DNA from: Pseudomonas tumuqii
GTDB taxonomy: Bacteria > Pseudomonadota > Gammaproteobacteria > Pseudomonadales > Pseudomonadaceae
DNA: 64,000 bases
Assembly: GCF_013184545.1 (NCBI RefSeq)
Contig: NZ_JAAOJA010000003.1
Span: 1-64,000, forward strand
Direction: 5' to 3'
Shown here: piece by piece, positions 9,951 through 19,440 of the stretch
Position numbering within the stretch: position 1 is the stretch's first letter
Layout of the letters: each line of letters starts with the position of its first letter
Made by a program: the position numbers and the translations under genes
Notes under the pieces: generated by a model
The model's database searches: none
What the model was told of the DNA's origin: nothing
The model's input: only the letters and a program-made list of their open reading frames with translations

Positions 9951-11177
9951 TTAGCTGTTCGCGGCGCGCTCGGCTTTGGCGGTTGGTATACCGGGCTGCT
10001 GAACCTGCCAGGCCAGGAAGCACACCAGCAGTCCGGCAACGGCGGTGGCGGCACCGATGTAGCCGGTTGACGTCCAGCCGAAGCCGGCGCTGATCGCCAG
10101 GCCACCGAGCCAGGGGCCGAGCGCGTTGGCGATGTTGAAGGCGGCATGGTTGGAGGCGGCGGCCAGGGTTTGCGCATCCTGGGCGACGTCCATCAGGTGG
10201 GTCTGCAGGGCGGGCGACAAGGCGACCATGGTGCCGACGGCGAACACCGCCGGAAATATGCTCCAGACCGACTGGGCCGCCAGCGGGAAGATCAGCAGCA
10301 CGCCGGCGCTCCACAGCAGCAGCCAGGCCACGGCCTTGAAACGCAGTTTGTCGAACAGCCAGCCGCCGAACATATTGCCGAGGATGCCGCCCAGGCCGAA
10401 CGCCGCCAGGGCGAAGGGTATCCAACCTTGCGGCACCCCGGTCACGTTCATCAGCGTCGGCGCCATGTAGCTGAACACGCAGAACATGCCGGCGAAGCCG
10501 ATCGAGCTGATGGCCAGTGCCAGCCACACGGGCGCGCGGTTGAACGCACGCAGTTCGCGCATCGGGTAGCTGCGCGGTTGCTGTTTATCCAGCGGCAGGA
10601 AGATCGCCACCATCGCCACGGTGAGCAGGGCGATGACCCCGACCATGGCGAAGGCATAGCGCCAGCTCAGCCATTGACCGAGCCAGGTGGCGACCGGGTT
10701 GCCGATCAGGATGGCGACGGTCAGGCCCATCAGCACCCGGCTGACCGCCTTGGCGCGTTTGTGCGGCGGCGCCATGGACGCCGCCACCAGCATCGCCACG
10801 CCAAAGTAGGCCCCGTGCGGCAGCCCGGCGAAGAAACGGTACAGCATCAGGGTCTGATAGTCGGCGGCCAGGGCGCTGGCGAAGTTGCCGACGGCGAATA
10901 CCGTCATCAGCAGCAATAACAGGTGTCGGCGATACAGGTGCGAACCGAGGATCGCCAGCAGCGGCGCGCCAACCACCACGCCGAGGGCGTAGGTGCTGAT
11001 CACGTTGCCGACCTGCGGCTCGCTGATGCCCAGGTCCTGGGCGACGTTGGGCATCAGGCCCATGATCGCGAACTCGCCGGTGCCGATGGCGAAACCGCCC
11101 AGTGCCAAAGCCAGCTCGATCAGCAGGATCGCGCGGGCAGACAGGCGTGGCAGGGCGGTCGTGGCGTGCTCGGTCAT
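9951..11177 (-). CDS. MFS transporter, DHA1/AraJ-type efflux permease
   Basis: 408 residues with 12 hydrophobic segments. The family signature GEFAIMGLMPNVAQDLGIS in TM1/loop and the A-loop region LGSHLYRRHLLLL (between TM2 and TM3) place it with drug:H+ antiporter-1 or sugar/nucleoside efflux proteins of the AraJ/YdhP type. Start ATG 11177 is preceded by a purine-rich stretch. Monocistronic, with the REP pair downstream. Substrate not predictable; exporters of this group move arabinose-like sugars, purine nucleosides or drugs. Confidence 0.85.
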   Translation of the reverse strand: MTEHATTALPRLSARAILLIELALALGGFAIGTGEFAIMGLMPNVAQDLGISEPQVGNVISTYALGVVVGAPLLAILGSHLYRRHLLLLLMTVFAVGNFASALAADYQTLMLYRFFAGLPHGAYFGVAMLVAASMAPPHKRAKAVSRVLMGLTVAILIGNPVATWLGQWLSWRYAFAMVGVIALLTVAMVAIFLPLDKQQPRSYPMRELRAFNRAPVWLALAISSIGFAGMFCVFSYMAPTLMNVTGVPQGWIPFALAAFGLGGILGNMFGGWLFDKLRFKAVAWLLLWSAGVLLIFPLAAQSVWSIFPAVFAVGTMVALSPALQTHLMDVAQDAQTLAAASNHAAFNIANALGPWLGGLAISAGFGWTSTGYIGAATAVAGLLVCFLAWQVQQPGIPTAKAERAANS

Positions 11178-11265
11178 GCTGTTCTCTCGGAAGGGGTCAG
11201 GTGTTTTCCGGCTCAGTGCCCCGGCCAGTCTGCTGCAATGGTTCGAGGATTAAAGCTTCGGCGGG

Positions 11266-11988
11266 TCAGCGGTAGCGCGCGAGGATCTGCTCGAACTCGC
11301 CCGCCTGCTTCATCTGCACCAGGGCGCGCAGCAGCGGCATGGTCGGCACGTCCGGTTCATCGCGCACGATACAGGCGACAAGGTCGGCGGCAACTTCCTG
11401 CAGCGGCTGGAGTTTATCCCCGGCCGGCTGCTGGCGGTTGAACCATTGCAGCGTCAGTTCGTTGCTGATGGCGTAGTCGTAGCGCCTGGCCTGGAGCTTG
11501 GCCAGCGCCAGTTCCTGGGTACGGGCGTCGTCGCGCTGCAGTTGGCCGCTGGCGAACAAGGGGGCGAGTCCGGGGTAGGTGAAACCCAGTACGGTGCCGA
11601 TCGTCTCGCCCTGCATCCGGCTCAGCTGCACCTGCTGCTGGCTGCGGCCGACCAGCAGGTCGCGCTGGACCATGAACGGCACGCTCCAGATGTATTGATG
11701 GTGCGACTCGCTCAGCCAGGTCGGGTTGACGTAGCAGCGCACGTCGATTTCACCGCGCTCCAGCATCTGTTGAATGCGCAGGCGCGGGCGCACCAGCATT
11801 TCGGCGCGGCGGCCGACCTTCTCGGCCAGCCGCTGTTGCAGGTCATAGAGGACGCCGCCGGTGGCCTGGCCGTTCTCGATGTGGACCATGGGCATGGCCC
11901 AGCTTTCGCTGACGGAAAAGCGCAACGGCCGTTCTTCCGCGGTGGTGCCGAGGCTCAACAGGATCAGGGCAAGTAACAAGCAGCGCAT
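11266..11988 (-). CDS. periplasmic solute-binding-like protein (SBP_bac_3 fold)
   Basis: 240 residues. A signal peptide is visible at 1-17 (MRCLLLALILLSLGTTA, then EERPLRFS). The remainder follows the type-3 periplasmic binding-protein pattern: GGVLYDLQQRLAEKVGR, then MLERGEIDVRCYVNP. No ABC permease or ATPase gene is adjacent, so it may be an orphan sensor or scavenger. A distant paralogue lies at 31434-32156, also orphan. Ligand unknown; this family commonly binds polar amino acids. Confidence 0.75.
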   Translation of the reverse strand: MRCLLLALILLSLGTTAEERPLRFSVSESWAMPMVHIENGQATGGVLYDLQQRLAEKVGRRAEMLVRPRLRIQQMLERGEIDVRCYVNPTWLSESHHQYIWSVPFMVQRDLLVGRSQQQVQLSRMQGETIGTVLGFTYPGLAPLFASGQLQRDDARTQELALAKLQARRYDYAISNELTLQWFNRQQPAGDKLQPLQEVAADLVACIVRDEPDVPTMPLLRALVQMKQAGEFEQILARYR

Positions 11989-12099
11989 AGGGGCGTCATT
12001 CGGTTTGCGCCAGGCGACTTGTGGCCTGCCTGGCGGTGGTGGGATGAAACAGCCTCCTGGTGTGCTGCCTCAGAGTTATTGTTTCGCTGACACCGGCTC

Positions 12100-12174
12100 G
12101 TAGGGTGTGCGGGGCCGCCTAGGCCGTGCGCACCAGGCACCCGGGTTGTCAGTGGTGCGCACAGCGCACCCTAC
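12100..12174. repeat. intergenic inverted repeat, family 1 copy 3 (diverged)
   Basis: Outer arms GTAGGGTG / CGCACCCTAC with an inner GTGCGCACC / GGTGCGCAC pair, as in the copies at 6498 and 6670, but with a longer, different centre. It lies between the orphan binding protein and the LysE-type gene. Confidence 0.75.
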
Positions 12175-12183
12175 ACAGGCCTG

Positions 12184-12795
12184 CTAGCGGGTCATCGGCA
12201 AGGCCGCGCCCATCAATGCAAAAAGTCCGCCGCAGCAGCGGTTGAAGCCTTTGCCGCTGCGCTCCAGCCAGGGGCGGATGCGCTGGGCGGCGCGGGCCAG
12301 CAGGTATTCGACGAGGCCCTCGACCAGGGCAAAGGTCAGCGCCATTACGGCGAATTGCAGCCAGAGGCTGCGCTGCGGGTCGAGGAACTGCGGCAGGAAG
12401 GCGCCGAAGAACAGGATCACCTTGGGGTTGGACAGGGCCGAGAGCAGGCCCTGGCGAAATAATGCCGGGCCGGGTTTGGCGGCGCCCGGGACGACGGCGG
12501 CCAGGTGCAGCGCCGGTGCCCGCCAGAGCTGGATACCGAGCCAGATCAGGTAGGCGCCGCCGAGCCATTTGAGCAGGATCAGGGCGTCGACCGAGGCTTT
12601 CAGCAGGGCGCCGATGCCGAACATCGACAGGGCCATCAGCACGGCGAAGCCGCTGACGCCGCCAGCCACCGTCCACAGGGTGCGGCGATGGCCGTAGAGC
12701 GCGCCGTGGGTCAGGGCCAGCAGGCCGTTGGGTCCGGGCGTCAGCGCCAGGCCGATGACGGCGGTCAGGTAGAGCAGCCAGGTGTGCAGGGCCAT
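12184..12795 (-). CDS. LysE family amino-acid/homoserine-lactone exporter
   Basis: 203 residues with six hydrophobic segments. The N-terminal signature LTPGPNGLLALTHGALYG at about 16-33 is diagnostic of LysE/RhtB proteins, inner-membrane exporters of amino acids. Start ATG 12795 gives MALHTWLLYLTAV, directly opening TM1; an upstream start at 12879 adds a charged, non-hydrophobic leader and is rejected. Monocistronic. Substrate within the family (threonine, homoserine, lysine, leucine) is not predictable. Confidence 0.88.
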   Translation of the reverse strand: MALHTWLLYLTAVIGLALTPGPNGLLALTHGALYGHRRTLWTVAGGVSGFAVLMALSMFGIGALLKASVDALILLKWLGGAYLIWLGIQLWRAPALHLAAVVPGAAKPGPALFRQGLLSALSNPKVILFFGAFLPQFLDPQRSLWLQFAVMALTFALVEGLVEYLLARAAQRIRPWLERSGKGFNRCCGGLFALMGAALPMTR

Positions 12796-13191
12796 GCTTG
12801 GGTATCCGTCGCAGATGGTTGTTCTTGAGCGTTGGCAGAACCAGGCGCCCATCTTTTCTCCGCAGGGCGTGCCGGTCAAGCCGACTCTGCGGCTGGCGGT
12901 GAAGAGGTCCGGTTTTATCGCCTGCCGGGCGCGCAGACTACACTTGTTTGGGGCTGCCGGCCGCTGCTTGGCACCGCTCTACGGATAACCGACAGACCGC
13001 CAGTCAAGCGCTTGTTTGAGGGGCGGGCGAAACTGTTTTGGCTGTGGCACACTCTGCGGCTTGGAATGGGGTGTGCCTTTGCCAGGCTGTTATCACCCCG
13101 CCGGCTCCCAGACCTTATGCCGATGGCCGCCCGCCAGCGGCTGCCTGGATAATTGGCCGCCCCGCGCGGCGAGAGAACAAGAGGATTGACC
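12796..13191. other. divergent intergenic region, no gene seen
   Basis: About 395 bases between the LysE-type gene (minus) and the FabH-like gene (plus). It should hold both promoters. No member of the repeat families and no convincing coding frame was found. Confidence 0.5.
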
Positions 13192-14312
<1,121 letters not shown>

Positions 14313-14313
<1 letters not shown>

Positions 14314-14924
14314 TGGACTACCCGTCCGATAGTGCGCTGCTCGCCCGCCTGCTGGCCGGCGAGGAGAAGGCCTTCCGCGAATTGGTCGCCACCTATCAGG
14401 GGGCGATGCGCGCGGTGGCCTTCGCCATTGTCGGCAGCCGCAATGCCGACGAAGTGGTGCAGGACGCCTGGCTGGCGGTGGTGCGCAATCTGGACGGGTT
14501 TCAGGGCCGTTCCAGCCTCAAGACCTGGTTGCTGACCATCACCGCCAACACCGCCAAGACCCGCCTCAAGCACAATCGCCGCGAAGTCCTGCTGGACGAC
14601 CTGCCAGGGCCGCACGGCACCATCGGCGACGAGCGCTTCGCCGCGGATGGCCACTGGTTGCTGGCGCCCCACGCCTGGCATCAGGACAGCCCGGATGCCC
14701 TGCTGACTGCCGCCGAGTTGCGCGAGTGCCTGGAGAAAACCCTGGGCAGCCTGTCCGAGTTGCAAGGCAGCGTGCTGCAGTTGCGTGAACGCGAGGGCCT
14801 GGAGTTGGACGAGATCTGTAATCTTTTGCAGGTCTCGCTCTCCAATGTCCGGGTGTTGTTGCACAGGGCGCGCCTGAAGGTGTTCGCCACCCTGGAGCAT
14901 TTCGAGGAGACCGGCCAATGCTGA
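14313..14924 (+). CDS. ECF RNA polymerase sigma factor
   Basis: 203 residues. Region 2 is seen in AFRELVATYQGAMRAV ... DEVVQDAWLAVVRNLDGF and SSLKTWLLTITANTAK; region 4 (HTH) in GLELDEICNLLQVSLSNVRVLLHRAR. No sigma region 3, as in ECF factors. The ATG shares its first base with the FabH-like stop codon, and the stop overlaps the start of the putative zinc-type anti-sigma gene, giving a three-gene coupled unit. Likely regulator of its own operon or of envelope lipid genes; this is inference from context. Confidence 0.88.
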
Positions 14925-15151
14925 GTTGTAAGGAGCTGGTGGCACATTCCAGTGATTTGTTGGATGGCCGGTTGAGCTTGCGTCAGCGCTTGGCCGTACG
15001 CGCGCACCTGGCCATGTGTTTGCGCTGCCGGCGTTTCATCAAGCAGATGCGCCTGAGCCAGGCCGTATTGCGCCAGCTGCCGCAAGCGCCGATCGCCGAA
15101 CTCGATGCCCTGGCCGCCAAGTTGGCCGAGTTGCGGCGCCAGCAGCGTTGA
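14918..15151 (+). CDS. putative zinc-binding anti-sigma factor
   Basis: 77 residues. Carries the H-x3-C-x2-C zinc anti-sigma motif (His30, Cys34, Cys37, in HLAMCLRC) preceded by Cys4 and an acidic/leucine helix, as in the soluble ZAS-type anti-sigma domains. No transmembrane segment. It begins 7 bases before the end of the sigma gene, the standard arrangement for a sigma/anti-sigma pair. Zinc or thiol stress could therefore be the signal, but that is inferred. Confidence 0.75.
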   Translation: MLSCKELVAHSSDLLDGRLSLRQRLAVRAHLAMCLRCRRFIKQMRLSQAVLRQLPQAPIAELDALAAKLAELRRQQR

Positions 15152-15247
15152 GAGAGTCTCCAGGGGGGCTCGTCGCCCCGCCTTTTATTGGCCGCCACCC
15201 AGCCTATGCTTAACAGGCCAGTCACTATCCAGGTGCGGGAGGATGGG

Positions 15248-15688
15248 ATGCCATCGATTACCAACCACGACGCCTGGTTCGCCGGTCTCAAGGCGCTCGG
15301 CCATGACGACTTTCCCAAGCGTTGTCGCAACTGCGGCCGGGTCTTCGCAAACGAGGTGGATTACTTCCAGCAGACCCAGGCGATCCGCCCCGAGATCACC
15401 GGCCTGAAGGCGGTCGTCGACGATGCAGGGCCGCTGGTCGAGGTCTTTCGCAACTGCGTGTGCGGCTCCACCCTGCTGGTCAACTGCATGTCGCGGCGCG
15501 ACGACTCGGCAGCCGGGAACAGCCGGCGGCGGCTGTTTAACGAACTGCTTGGCTACCTCGTGCACCACGGCGTCGATCGCGCTCAGGCGCGGATCGAGTT
15601 GTTGCGGGTGGTGGCCGGCGAGCGCAGCGCAGTGCTGGAAACCTGGTACGGCCAGATCGCCGCGCGGGGTGCCAAGGTCGAGGACTGA
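15248..15688 (+). CDS. conserved hypothetical protein with zinc-ribbon-like cysteines
   Basis: 146 residues. Two cysteine clusters, CRNCGRVF (about 26-33) and CVCGSTLLVNC (about 70-80), suggest a zinc ribbon. The C-terminal half is helical (LFNELLGYLVHHGVDRAQARIELLRVV). Start ATG 15248 is preceded by GGGAGG. The family is not recognised by function; the same order (FabH-like, sigma, small protein, this protein, phosphoporin) is what I recall of the P. aeruginosa oprP region, to be checked by alignment. Confidence 0.6.
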   Translation: MPSITNHDAWFAGLKALGHDDFPKRCRNCGRVFANEVDYFQQTQAIRPEITGLKAVVDDAGPLVEVFRNCVCGSTLLVNCMSRRDDSAAGNSRRRLFNELLGYLVHHGVDRAQARIELLRVVAGERSAVLETWYGQIAARGAKVED

Positions 15689-15726
15689 GAGCTTGTGCAA
15701 CAACTCCCGCCTACCGCGGCCGTTTC
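15687..15726. repeat. MITE-like repeat, left-end fragment
   Basis: GAGAGCTTGTG and CTCCCGCCTACCGCG match the left end of the element at 24679; the rest is missing. Confidence 0.6.
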
Positions 15727-15776
15727 CAATCCCCCCTTACGCTCCGCCCATTACCTCGAACAATCCGCGCTCCATA

Positions 15777-15858
15777 GGCTGTCACTCGCCGCAGGCAGTG
15801 CACCAATGGTTCATCGGCGCGGCACCAAGCTGGCGGGCTGTCGCTTCGCGCCGAACGG
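15777..15858. repeat. dispersed intergenic repeat, family 4 copy 1
   Basis: About 82 bases beginning TGTCACTCGCCGCAGGCAGT and ending in GCCGAACGG are clearly alike to 21903-21984. The function is unknown. It occupies the space between a hypothetical gene and the phosphoporin promoter; the whole gap 15689-16124 otherwise holds a MITE fragment and the candidate Pho box. Confidence 0.7.
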
Positions 15859-15998
15859 ATCGCCGCCCCCCGGACCGCCCTACCTCCGAACGGACGCCGC
15901 CCGGTCTTCTCGCACGAGCAACCTGCTCCGCAGCGACTCGCCCTCGCTACTCAGGGAACCCATTCCTGCTTATAGAAATTCGAAGTAAAAAAGTTCCG

Positions 15999-16016
15999 CT
16001 GTCATCAAAAATTTAT
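15999..16016 (+). promoter_or_regulatory. candidate Pho box upstream of the phosphoporin gene
   Basis: CTGTCAT (15999-16005) matches the PhoB half-site exactly; the second half, 11 bases on (AATTTAT), is degenerate. It lies about 110 bases before the porin ATG, a plausible position for PhoB activation. OprP and OprO are known phosphate-starvation genes. Confidence 0.45.
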
Positions 16017-16124
16017 ATATCAGCAACTGGGCTGACATAACCCGTCGCCAAGATTCCCTGCAGCACGAACGAGCGCGATCGCTCGGGTGTTTTCAACACT
16101 AAACGTCTATTAGAGGAATCTTCG

Positions 16125-17453
16125 ATGATCCGTAAGCACAGCTTCCGTGGAGCAATGGCCGGCTTCGCAGCCAGCGCCCTGGCTCTGGCCGTTTCCGCCC
16201 AGGCTTTCGCTGGCACCGTCACCACTGACGGCGCCGATATCGTGGTCAAGACCAAGGGTGGCCTGGAAGTGGCGACCACCGACAAGGAATTCAGCTTCAA
16301 GCTGGGCGGCCGCCTGCAGGCCGACTACGGTCGTTTCGACGGTTTCCACACCAGGAACGGCGAAACCGGTGACGGCGCCTACTTCCGTCGCGCCTTCCTC
16401 GAGCTGAGCGGTGTCGCCTACAAAGACTGGAAATACGTGATCAGCTACGACTTCGCGCACAACGCCGGCAACTCCGACGATGGCTATTTCGACGAAGCCT
16501 CGATCGCCTATACCGGCTTCGCCCCCGTCACCCTCAAGTTCGGCCGCTTCGACCCGGACTTCGGCCTGGAAAAGGCCACCAGCTCCAAGTGGATCACCGC
16601 CATCGAGCGCAGTGCCATGTATGAAGTCTCCGACTGGGTCAACGGTCACGAGAACGGCCTGGGCGCGCAAGTCAGCGCCGTTGTTGGCGGCATGGCCTGG
16701 GTTTCCGCCGGCTTGTCCGCCAAAGACAACAACGATACCGACGGCGACAGCGTCAAGCAGTTCAACGCCCGCGGTGTGTTCGCCCCGATGGCCGAGTCGG
16801 GCAACGTATTGCACCTGGGCCTGAACTACGCCCAGCGCGACCTGGATGATGCCGCCATCGACGGCCGGATCCGTCCGCGTCTGACCGTGCGTGGCGTCTC
16901 CACTGCAGGTGGTAACGACGCCGGCGCCAACGGCAACCGCGCCACTTTCGGCGGTTTCCAGGGAGTTGCCGGCGACTTCGACAATGACGCCGCCTGGGGT
17001 GCCGAACTGGCCTGGGCCCTTGGTCCGTTCTCGGCCCAGGCCGAATACCTGAGCCGCACGCTGAAGGCCGATCGCGCCACCATCGAAGACGTCGAAGCCA
17101 GCGGTTACTACGGCCAACTGGCCTACACCCTGACCGGCGAATCGCGCGGCTACAAGCTGGACGGCGCCAAGTTCGACAGCATCAAACCGGCCAACAAGCA
17201 GATCGGCGCCTGGGAAATGTTTTACCGCTACGACAGCATCACCGTCGAAGACGACAACATCGTCACCGCAACCGCTACCCGCGAAGTGGGCGACACCGAA
17301 GCCCAGCTGCACACCGTGGGCGTCAACTGGTACGCCAACGAGGCGGTCAAGGTCGCCGCCAACTATGTGATGAGCTCGACCGACAAGATCACCAACAACG
17401 TCGGCGACGATGACGGCGATGCGGTGGTGATGCGCCTGCAGTATGTGTTCTGA
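16125..17453 (+). CDS. oprP: OprP/OprO-type phosphate/polyphosphate-selective porin
   Basis: 442 residues including a signal peptide (1-29, cleavage after AQAFA), usual for the phosphate-selective porin family. The N-terminal [16 protein letters not shown] and [19 protein letters not shown] and the C-terminal VVMRLQYVF (terminal Phe of outer-membrane barrels) are characteristic. It would form a trimeric anion channel taking up phosphate or polyphosphate under starvation. OprP and OprO cannot be told apart by eye. Preceded by a candidate Pho box and followed directly by an intrinsic terminator, so it is a single-gene unit. Confidence 0.85.
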   Translation: MIRKHSFRGAMAGFAASALALAVSAQAFAGTVTTDGADIVVKTKGGLEVATTDKEFSFKLGGRLQADYGRFDGFHTRNGETGDGAYFRRAFLELSGVAYKDWKYVISYDFAHNAGNSDDGYFDEASIAYTGFAPVTLKFGRFDPDFGLEKATSSKWITAIERSAMYEVSDWVNGHENGLGAQVSAVVGGMAWVSAGLSAKDNNDTDGDSVKQFNARGVFAPMAESGNVLHLGLNYAQRDLDDAAIDGRIRPRLTVRGVSTAGGNDAGANGNRATFGGFQGVAGDFDNDAAWGAELAWALGPFSAQAEYLSRTLKADRATIEDVEASGYYGQLAYTLTGESRGYKLDGAKFDSIKPANKQIGAWEMFYRYDSITVEDDNIVTATATREVGDTEAQLHTVGVNWYANEAVKVAANYVMSSTDKITNNVGDDDGDAVVMRLQYVF

Positions 17454-17488
17454 GTAAACGCACCACGAGTACAACGTTGCTCCCTTCA

Positions 17489-17515
17489 AGCCCCGCCGCG
17501 TGCGGGGCTTTTTTT
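17489..17515 (+). terminator. intrinsic terminator of the phosphoporin gene
   Basis: GC-rich stem AGCCCCGC / GCGGGGCT with a short loop, followed by a run of seven T. It starts 36 bases beyond the porin stop codon. Confidence 0.85.
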
Positions 17516-17543
17516 CGTCAGGACAACAGGCCAGACTGCGGTC

Positions 17544-18668
17544 ATGCCTATATCGACCCTGTCTGCGTTGAACGAGCTGGATGCCTCGAGCTGGGATGCC
17601 TTGCGCATCGATCAGCAGCCTTTTCTGTGCCACGCCTTTCTCTCGGCGCTGGAAGACAGCGGCAGCGTGGGCGGCCGCAGCGGCTGGCAGGCGGCGCATC
17701 GCGTGTTGCAGGACGGCCGGGGGCGGGTGCTGGCGGCCATGCCGGCCTATATAAAAAGCCATTCCTATGGCGAGTACGTGTTCGATCATGGCTGGGCCGA
17801 TGCCTGTCACCGTGCGGGCATCGACTATTACCCCAAGCTGCTCGGTGCCATTCCCTTCTCGCCGGTGAGCGGGCAGCGCTTGCTCGGCGATCCGCTCGCC
17901 GCCGGGCGATTGCTCGATGAACTGAGCGCCAGCCTGACGCAGCAGGGGCTGTCGAGCCTGCATATCAACTTCACCAGCCCGGCCGATGATGCGTTGCTGC
18001 AGGGGCGTGACGGCTGGTTGCAGCGCCTCGGCTGCCAATACCATTGGCACAACCGCGGCTACCGGGATTTCCAGGATTTTCTCGATGCCCTCAGTTCACG
18101 CAAGCGCAAGCAGATGCGCAAGGAGCGCGAGCAGGTGGCGGGGCAGGGCATCGAGTTCGACTGGCGCGAGGGCCATCAGCTCAGCGAGGCCGAGTGGGAT
18201 TTCGTCTACCTGTGTTACGCCAATACCTACCGGGTGCGCGGCCAGTCGCCGTATCTGAACCGGTTGTTCTTCAGCCTGCTGGCCGAACGCATGCCGCAGA
18301 TGATTCGCGTGGTGTTGGCCCGCCGGGGCGGCCGGCCGGTGTCCATGGCGTTCAGCCTGACCGGTGGCGATAGCCTGTATGGCCGCTATTGGGGCTGCCT
18401 GGCGGAGTTCGATCGGCTGCACTTCGAGACCTGTTTCTACCAGGGCATGGAGTATGCGATTGCCCAGGGGCTGCAGCGTTTCGATGCCGGCGCCCAGGGA
18501 GAGCACAAGCTGATCCGCGGCTTCGAGCCGGTGATCACCCGCTCATGGCACTACCTCTGCCATCCGGGCCTGCGCGCGGCGGTGGCAGATTTCCTCCAGG
18601 ACGAGCGCCAGGGTGTGCAGGGTTACGCCGAGGACGCGCGCAGTTTGTTGCCGTATCGGCAGGGCTGA
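17544..18668 (+). CDS. FemAB-like (DUF482/COG3146) acyltransferase-fold protein
   Basis: 374 residues. Sequence pattern is that of the GNAT/FemAB-like family often annotated 'peptidogalycan biosynthesis protein': HAFLSALEDSGSVG near the N-terminus, YVFDHGWADA and NFTSPAD in the first GNAT-like half, SRKRKQMRKEREQV in the central basic helix, and HKLIRGFEPV near the C-terminus. Probably transfers an acyl or aminoacyl group, but substrate is unknown. Cytoplasmic. It starts soon after the porin terminator and is followed by a REP array. Confidence 0.75.
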   Translation: MPISTLSALNELDASSWDALRIDQQPFLCHAFLSALEDSGSVGGRSGWQAAHRVLQDGRGRVLAAMPAYIKSHSYGEYVFDHGWADACHRAGIDYYPKLLGAIPFSPVSGQRLLGDPLAAGRLLDELSASLTQQGLSSLHINFTSPADDALLQGRDGWLQRLGCQYHWHNRGYRDFQDFLDALSSRKRKQMRKEREQVAGQGIEFDWREGHQLSEAEWDFVYLCYANTYRVRGQSPYLNRLFFSLLAERMPQMIRVVLARRGGRPVSMAFSLTGGDSLYGRYWGCLAEFDRLHFETCFYQGMEYAIAQGLQRFDAGAQGEHKLIRGFEPVITRSWHYLCHPGLRAAVADFLQDERQGVQGYAEDARSLLPYRQG

Positions 18669-18676
18669 GGTTTTTT

Positions 18677-18760
18677 CGCGGGCATGGCCCGCTCCTACGG
18701 GTGATTGCGGTGACAATTATGTAGGAGCGGGGGGGACGTCCAGTCCCATGTCCGCGAAGC
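18677..18760. repeat. REP pair upstream of the RAYT gene
   Basis: CGCGGGCATGGCCCGCTCC (from 18677) and an inverted second type, GTAGGAGCGGGGGGGACG (from 18721) ending in CCGCGAAGC. Same two REP types as at 9825 and 19349. Confidence 0.85.
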
Positions 18761-18790
18761 GATTACAATTTTGTGGGTATGACCCCATAC

Positions 18791-18814
18791 CGTAGGAGCG
18801 GGCCATGCCCGCGA
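18791..18814. repeat. REP sequence just before the RAYT start
   Basis: GTAGGAGCGGGCCATGCCCG, the inverse of the unit at 18677. The spurious upstream ATG at 18805 lies inside it, which supports the RAYT start at 18835. Confidence 0.85.
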
Positions 18815-18834
18815 ATTTCTCAAGGAGAACGCTT

Positions 18835-19311
18835 ATGGACGAGCATCACAGCCATAAAAAACCGGGGCACGCGGCCTTGCGCAAAGGCCGGGTTTCCCTG
18901 AGCAATACGGCTTATCTAATCACCGCAACCAGCGAAAACCGCGAACCGCTGTTCACCCACTTTCCTGCGGCCTGCTCGGCCGCGCGCTGCTTCGAGGACG
19001 CCACCTTGTTCAGGGAAAGCCGCATGCTGGCCTGGGTATTGATGCCGGATCATGTGCACTGGTTGCTTCAGCTTGGAGAGACCGACAGCCTCGGCGAGGT
19101 GATTGGCCGACTCAAATTCGCCAGTTCTCGCCACACCAACCGGGCCCTGAATCGAACGGGTCCACTCTGGTCGAAAGCCTTTCACGATCATGCCCTGCGC
19201 GAAGAGGAAGACCTGCAAGCCGTCGCCCGTTACATCGTGGCCAATCCGCTGCGCGCGGGGCTGATCAAGCGAATCGAGGATTATCCGTTCTGGAATGCCA
19301 TCTGGCTTTGA
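18835..19311 (+). CDS. REP-associated tyrosine transposase (RAYT, IS200-like Y1 fold)
   Basis: 158 residues. HUH motif in MPDHVHWLL (about 72-80), with the catalytic tyrosine likely in VARYIVANPLRAGL (about 134-147). RAYTs are single-copy Y1 transposase relatives that nick REP hairpins and spread them in the genome. ATG 18835 has AAGGAG 8 bases upstream. REP units lie within 25 bases upstream and 40 bases downstream, giving a complete RAYT-REP unit. No IS200-like ends of its own are seen. Confidence 0.92.
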   Translation: MDEHHSHKKPGHAALRKGRVSLSNTAYLITATSENREPLFTHFPAACSAARCFEDATLFRESRMLAWVLMPDHVHWLLQLGETDSLGEVIGRLKFASSRHTNRALNRTGPLWSKAFHDHALREEEDLQAVARYIVANPLRAGLIKRIEDYPFWNAIWL

Positions 19312-19348
19312 TCCGACTCGGCGATGGTTGGTGCATCCAACATCGCTT

Positions 19349-19436
19349 CGCGGGCATGGCCCGCACCTACAAAAAGCAGCGCATGCCGCCATCCGGTAGG
19401 AGTGGTGGGGACGCTTAGGTCCATGGCCGCGAAGGG
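19349..19436. repeat. REP pair downstream of the RAYT gene
   Basis: CGCGGGCATGGCCCGCACC (from 19349) and GTAGGAGTGGTGGGGACG (from 19396), closing the RAYT-REP unit on the right. It ends 4 bases before the ABC transporter stop codon. Confidence 0.85.
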
Positions 19437-19440
19437 GGGA

